Source: Paraburkholderia sp. CNPSo 3272
GTDB taxonomy: Bacteria; Pseudomonadota; Gammaproteobacteria; Burkholderiales; Burkholderiaceae
NCBI RefSeq assembly: GCF_024206495.1
Contig: NZ_JAMBPQ010000028.1
Location: 26,559-90,558, forward strand
DNA: 64,000 nucleotides
Reading direction: 5' to 3'
Shown here: positions 60,128-64,000 of the stretch, one piece after another
Numbering within the stretch: the stretch's first letter is position 1
Layout: the number at the start of each line of letters is the position of its first letter
Notes under the pieces: model-generated
What the model saw: only the letters and a program-made list of their open reading frames with translations
Told to the model about the DNA's origin: nothing
The model's database searches: none
Made by a program: the position numbers and the translations under genes

Positions 60128-60445
60128 TGAAACTCCGTGGGGAGAATGCCGGTCTGCGCGAGCGCCGATCCGAGTGAGGACTGATCGCCTACGCGCCGGA
60201 AATCGAAAGAAATTGTTAAGCTGCATTGCGCAAAATTGCCCGAAAGGGCACGCTTCGCGGCAGCATCGATTTTGTGTGCCGACCAGGAGGTCTCGAAGCC
60301 GCGACCCAGCAGCTTTTCGCCTGGCGGCGCAAACCTCAAGGCGTCATTGTAGTAGCAGCCGCCGCGCACCGTTCGAAGACCCTGCTCGCATGCGGGGCCG
60401 CGAACGCCGCGGGCAGCGTCCGTTCCACTCAAGAAAGGAAAGCAA
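60128..60445. other. 318-bp divergent promoter region
   Basis: No gene is visible between apbC and the OmpA-like gene. A small hairpin TGCCC-GAAA-GGGCA lies near 60237-60251. The patch 60198-60240 is richer in A/T and contains TTGTTA and TTGCGC, but I cannot assign a clear -10. Confidence 0.45.
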
Positions 60446-61099
60446 ATGAACACAAGAACCCTGACTCGCCTGTCCGTCTTCGCCATCGCCGGCGCGCTCG
60501 TCGCCGGCTGCGCGACGCAGCAGGGCACCAACACGGCTGTCGGCACCGGTGTCGGCGCAGGCACGGGCGCGGCGATCGGCGCCATCTTCGGCGGCGGCAA
60601 GGGCGCCGCAATCGGCGCAGGCGCCGGCGCACTGGTCGGCGGCATTACCGGCTACAACTGGCAGAACATCCACAACAAGCTCTCGGGCGCCACCAAGGGC
60701 ACCGGCACGAAGATCACCGAGCAGCCGGACGGCTCGCTCAAGCTCGACATCCCGAGCAATGTGACGTTCGACACCAGCAGCTACGCGATCAAGCCGTCGT
60801 TCGCGCCGGTGCTCGACCAGGTCGCGCAGACGCTCCAGCAGAACCCAGAAGTGGTTGCGCAGGTGGTCGGCCATACGGATAACACGGGCTCCGCCGCGTA
60901 CAACCAGACGCTGTCGGTCAACCGCGCCCAGAGCGTCGTGAACTACCTCGCGTCTCGCGGCATCCAGATGCAGCGCATGGCGGCAGAGGGACGCGGCGAT
61001 ACGCAACCGATCGCCGACAACAACACCGAAGCGGGCCGCGCTGCTAACCGCCGCGTGGAAATGTACCTGCGCGCGACGTCGCAGCACCAAGGCGGCTAA
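60446..61099 (+). CDS. OmpA-family lipoprotein with glycine zipper
   Basis: A 217-residue envelope protein. A signal peptide and lipobox VAGC (Cys22, MNTRTLTRLSVFAIAGALVAGC) are followed by a Gly-zipper stretch (GVGAGTGAAIGAIFGGGKGAAIGAGAGALVGG, 34-66). Residues about 105-210 are the OmpA C-terminal peptidoglycan-binding domain: VVGHTDNTGS, YNQTLSVNRAQSVVNYLASRG and NRRVEMYL. It probably tethers the outer membrane to the wall, as YiaD-type proteins do. AAAGGAAAG lies before ATG 60446. Confidence 0.93.
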   Translation: MNTRTLTRLSVFAIAGALVAGCATQQGTNTAVGTGVGAGTGAAIGAIFGGGKGAAIGAGAGALVGGITGYNWQNIHNKLSGATKGTGTKITEQPDGSLKLDIPSNVTFDTSSYAIKPSFAPVLDQVAQTLQQNPEVVAQVVGHTDNTGSAAYNQTLSVNRAQSVVNYLASRGIQMQRMAAEGRGDTQPIADNNTEAGRAANRRVEMYLRATSQHQGG

Positions 61100-61164
61100 G
61101 CCAGCCAGGCGCAGTCACCGGGATGCAGTTGCCCGGGACTGCGCTGTAAAAAGGGCGGCGCATC

Positions 61165-61193
61165 AACGGGGCGGCAATCATGCTGCCCCGTTT
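61165..61193 (+). terminator. Terminator of the OmpA-like gene
   Basis: AACGGGGCGGCA (61165-61176) pairs with TGCTGCCCCGTT (61181-61192) with one wobble, loop ATCA, then TTT. A second hairpin with a CAGT-type stem lies at about 61108-61137, without a T-tract. Confidence 0.8.
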
Positions 61194-61373
61194 GCATTTC
61201 GAGGGGCCCGCGGACGCGTCCCAAACCTTGCCGGACGAGCATCCGACCCTGCTTCAACGCGTTGCAAGAGAATCAAAAAAATTTTCGAACTCTCGGGAAA
61301 CCGTGCTGTCTGTCTTTACGGTACGTGTGCGGCAGCGCCGCCGCGTCACCATTCTCCTCTTGTCGTTGTTGCT
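61194..61373 (+). other. Non-coding stretch between two terminators
   Basis: 180 bp without a gene, closed by a strong terminator at 61374-61402. The patch 61261-61290 is A/T-rich (TTGCAA, then AATCAAAAAAATTTTC) and promoter-like. A short untranslated RNA of about 100 nt could be made from here and end at 61402. No known RNA family is recognised. Confidence 0.4.
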
Positions 61374-61402
61374 CCGGGGCCAAGCTTGCCCCGGTTTTTT
61401 TT
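61374..61402 (+). terminator. Strong terminator upstream of metG
   Basis: CCGGGG (61374-61379) pairs with CCCCGG (61389-61394), the inner AAG/CTT continuing the stem, then eight T (61395-61402). It is 158 bp upstream of the metG start codon with no gene before it, so it ends a non-coding transcript or is a metG attenuator. Confidence 0.85.
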
Positions 61403-61559
61403 GGCCGCGATTTGTGCAACGCAACATAGCCGTTGCCTGAGCAGCCCGCACGCCCTGCGGCTATTTCCAGTAACGAGCGGCCACCGGCCCGCCGAACGGT
61501 GGTGCGGCCGCCCTGTTAAAATCGCGCTTTCCCCCCGCAACATCGGACTTCCCTCATTT

Positions 61560-63713
61560 ATGTCAGCACCCGCCACCGACCTCGCAGCAGCCGGCGCGCA
61601 TGCCAATCAAAGCGGCCGCCGCCAGATTCTCGTTACGTCTGCTCTGCCGTACGCCAACGGTCAGATCCACATCGGCCACCTGGTCGAGTACATCCAGACG
61701 GACATCTGGGTTCGCGCGCTGCGAATGCATGGCCACGAGGTCTACTACGTGGGTGCCGACGACACGCACGGCACGCCCGTCATGCTGCGCGCGGAGAAGG
61801 AAGGTCTCACGCCGCAGCAGCTGATCGCGCGCGTGTGGCAGGAGCACAAGCGCGATTTCGACAGCTTCGGCGTGTCGTTCGACAATTACTATTCGACGGA
61901 CTCCGAAGAGAACCGCGTGCTCTCCGAGTCGGTGTATCTGGCGCTCAAGGAAGCGGGTTTCATCGAGACGCGCGACATCGAGCAGGCCTACGACCCGGTC
62001 AAGAACATGTTCCTGCCGGACCGCTTCATCAAGGGCGAGTGTCCGAAGTGCGGCGCGAAGGACCAGTATGGAGACAGCTGCGAAGTGTGCGGCTCGACTT
62101 ACGCGCCCACTGACCTGAAGAATCCGTACTCGGTGGTCTCGGGCGCGACGCCCATCCGCAAGACCTCGACGCACTACTTCTTCCGCCTCTCGGACCCGCG
62201 CTGCGAAGACTTCCTGCGCGGCTGGGTGAGCGGCCTCGCGCAACCGGAAGCGACCAACAAGATGCGCGAATGGCTGGGCGAGTCGGGCGAATCGAAGCTC
62301 GCCGACTGGGACATCTCGCGCGATGCACCCTACTTCGGCTTCGAGATTCCTGGCGCGCCCGGCAAGTACTTCTACGTGTGGCTCGACGCGCCCGTGGGCT
62401 ATTACGCGAGCTTCAAGAACCTGTGCGAAAAGCGCGGCCTCGATTTCGAGGCATGGGTGAAGGCCGGCTCGAAGACGGAGCAGTACCACTTCATCGGCAA
62501 GGACATCCTGTATTTCCATACGCTGTTCTGGCCGGCCATGCTGCAGTTCTCGGGCCACCGCACGCCCACCAACGTCTTCGCGCACGGCTTTTTGACCGTG
62601 GACGGCGCGAAGATGTCGAAGTCGCGCGGCACCTTCATCACGGCGGAAAGCTATGTCACCACGGGCCTGAACCCCGAGTGGCTGCGCTACTACTTCGCCG
62701 CGAAGCTCAACAGCACGATGGAAGACCTCGATCTGAACCTCGAGGACTTCCAGGCGCGCGTGAACAGCGACCTGGTCGGCAAGTACATCAACATCGCAAG
62801 CCGCGCGGCGGGCTTCCTGATCAAGCGCTTCGAAGGCCGCGTGCAAGATAGCGCGATGAGCCATCCGCTGCTCGAGCAACTGCGCGGCGCGATTGCGCAA
62901 ATCGCTGCGCACTACGAAGCACGCGAATACAGCCGCGCGCTGCGCCAGACGATGGAACTCGCCGACGCCGTGAACGGTTACGTCGATACGGCCAAGCCGT
63001 GGGAGCAGGCCAGGGATCCGGCCAACTCGGCGGCGCTGCACGAGACCTGCAGTGTGAGCCTCGAAGCGTTCCGCCTGCTTTCGCTCGCGCTGAAGCCGGT
63101 GCTGCCGACGCTCGCAGAAGGCGTCGAACAGTTCCTCGCGATCGAGCCGCTGACGTGGGCCGATGCAGGCAAGGCGCTTTCGTCGCAACAGCCGATAAAC
63201 GCGTACAAGCACCTGATGACGCGCGTCGATCCGAAGCAGATCGAAGCGCTGCTCGCCGCCAACCGCGATTCGCTGCAGGCGACCGATGCGCCCGCCGCCG
63301 CGGCTGCGGATGCAAACAAGAAGTCGAAGGCTGCCAAGGAAGCGAAGAAGCCGGCCGCCGAGGAGACGCCGGAACTCATTTCCATCGACGACTTCGCGAA
63401 GATCGACTTGCGCGTGGCGCTGATCGTCGACTGCAACATCGTCGAAGGGTCGGACAAGCTGCTGCAACTCACGCTCGACGTGGGCGAGGAAAAAACGCGC
63501 AACGTGTTCTCGGGCATCCGTTCGGCGTACAAGCCGGAAGACCTCAAGGGCAAGCTCACGGTGATGGTTGCGAACCTCGCGCCGCGCAAGATGAAGTTCG
63601 GCATGTCCGAAGGCATGGTGCTCGCGGCTTCCGCCGCCGACGAGAAGGCCGAACCGGGTCTGTACATTCTCGAACCGCATAGCGGCGCTAAGCCGGGCAT
63701 GCGGGTCAAGTAA
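61560..63713 (+). CDS. metG: Methionyl-tRNA synthetase
   Basis: A 717-residue class I aminoacyl-tRNA synthetase. HIGH motif is IHIGHLVEY, KMSKS is GAKMSKSRGTF, and a zinc knuckle CPKCGAKDQYGDSCEVCG lies in the connective peptide. The C-terminal part (about 600-717) is a tRNA-binding domain (ISIDDFAKIDLRVALIVDC) joined by an Ala/Lys-rich linker. ATG 61560 gives MSAPATDLAAAG, then RQILVTSALPYANG; the upstream frame is not protein-like. It is preceded by a 158-bp leader behind a terminator and followed by the IS4 remnant. Confidence 0.97.
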   Translation: MSAPATDLAAAGAHANQSGRRQILVTSALPYANGQIHIGHLVEYIQTDIWVRALRMHGHEVYYVGADDTHGTPVMLRAEKEGLTPQQLIARVWQEHKRDFDSFGVSFDNYYSTDSEENRVLSESVYLALKEAGFIETRDIEQAYDPVKNMFLPDRFIKGECPKCGAKDQYGDSCEVCGSTYAPTDLKNPYSVVSGATPIRKTSTHYFFRLSDPRCEDFLRGWVSGLAQPEATNKMREWLGESGESKLADWDISRDAPYFGFEIPGAPGKYFYVWLDAPVGYYASFKNLCEKRGLDFEAWVKAGSKTEQYHFIGKDILYFHTLFWPAMLQFSGHRTPTNVFAHGFLTVDGAKMSKSRGTFITAESYVTTGLNPEWLRYYFAAKLNSTMEDLDLNLEDFQARVNSDLVGKYINIASRAAGFLIKRFEGRVQDSAMSHPLLEQLRGAIAQIAAHYEAREYSRALRQTMELADAVNGYVDTAKPWEQARDPANSAALHETCSVSLEAFRLLSLALKPVLPTLAEGVEQFLAIEPLTWADAGKALSSQQPINAYKHLMTRVDPKQIEALLAANRDSLQATDAPAAAAADANKKSKAAKEAKKPAAEETPELISIDDFAKIDLRVALIVDCNIVEGSDKLLQLTLDVGEEKTRNVFSGIRSAYKPEDLKGKLTVMVANLAPRKMKFGMSEGMVLAASAADEKAEPGLYILEPHSGAKPGMRVK

Positions 63714-63751
63714 TACCGTCTCGCCGATATCGTTCAAAACGCCCCTTGCGA

Positions 63752-64000
63752 GGGTAATGCCGTTCAGTTAAGGTCCTTTTTAAGGACGCGGACGGCATAA
63801 CGTTTCGGTACAGCCTTCACGGCCCGCTCGAATTTTCGACCGGGCCGTTCTTCTTTGAGGAGTGCAACGAGGCGCTGGCGCAGACGTTGCAGCAGGGCTG
63901 GGAGTTTGCCTTGCGCACGGGTGACGGCGGCCCAGTGCAATTCGTACTGGATGACGTGGAAGGCGCGCACGAAGCTGATCTCGGTCGGCTCGCACTTCAC
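63752..64000 (-). mobile_element. End of an IS4-family insertion sequence
   Basis: Sequence from about 63752 (GTAATGCCGTTCAGTTAAGG) to the right edge looks like an IS4-family terminal repeat and the 3' end of its transposase gene. The other end, target duplication and full length are outside the window. The exact boundary is inferred from the stop codon position and the repeat-like sequence. Confidence 0.5.
63764..64000 (-). CDS. IS4-family transposase, C-terminal part
   Basis: 78 residues running off the right edge, on the minus strand with the stop at 63764. The segment SFVRAFHVIQYELHWAAVTRAQGKLP and the basic tail RKFERAVKAVPKRYAVRVLKKDLN match the C-terminal helical part and Arg/Lys-rich end of IS4-family DDE transposases. 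The DDE catalytic core would lie beyond the window, so whether it is intact cannot be told. Confidence 0.75.
   Translation of the reverse strand: MKCEPTEISFVRAFHVIQYELHWAAVTRAQGKLPALLQRLRQRLVALLKEERPGRKFERAVKAVPKRYAVRVLKKDLN

Overview
The window looks like core chromosome of a high-GC betaproteobacterium of the family Burkholderiaceae, most likely Burkholderia, Paraburkholderia or Caballeronia. The evidence is the strong G/C third-position bias, an Opc-type trimeric porin, the hemC-hemDX-hemY block with HemD fused to HemX, the ppc and argH genes next to it, and a glutamine-dependent NadE beside a PII protein. The only mobile DNA is the end of an IS4-family element at the right edge.

Layout. 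1-6 kb: the 5' part of a Uup-like ABC-F gene, rubredoxin, a tRNA-Arg(CCU), two small unknown genes, a Dcm-type cytosine methylase with its Vsr mismatch endonuclease, a PEBP-family protein and a DHA2-type exporter. 6-9.4 kb: a glycine-zipper protein, trehalose-6-phosphate synthase and two small genes. 9.4-14.4 kb: a sigma-54 region with two enhancer-binding proteins (one with a receiver domain, one without), a small membrane protein behind a near-consensus sigma-54 promoter, and a translationally coupled pair of paralogous envelope proteins. 14.4-20.5 kb: a NitT/TauT-type ABC importer with a fused double permease and no binding protein, and a diguanylate cyclase. 20.6-24.3 kb: an OmpR-type two-component system divergent from a Spy/CpxP-like chaperone, then a pirin. 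24.7-28 kb: a complete basic amino acid ABC importer. 28-34 kb: porin, PII, NadE, an acyltransferase-fold protein and a GIY-YIG protein. 34.4-42 kb: a PAS-GGDEF-EAL protein, pyrophosphatase, and an aldehyde dehydrogenase/SDR/MFS catabolic cluster. 42-54.5 kb: heme genes, PEP carboxylase, a methyltransferase divergent from an MmyB-like regulator, argininosuccinate lyase and a bestrophin. 54.5-64 kb: an LprI-like protein, a basic amino acid decarboxylase, dCTP deaminase, a SodC-like lipoprotein lacking metal ligands, the Mrp/ApbC scaffold, an OmpA-like lipoprotein, methionyl-tRNA synthetase and the IS4 end.

Most genes are housekeeping or envelope functions, and many convergent pairs share hairpin terminators. 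I did not find a clear new defence system, CRISPR array, prophage or biosynthetic cluster. The parts most worth a second look are the sigma-54 region at 11.1-14.3 kb, the palindrome that carries both -35 boxes of a divergent promoter at 50.9 kb, the degenerate SodC lipoprotein, the CpxR/OmpR-like repeats in front of the Spy-like gene, and a possible small RNA ahead of metG.
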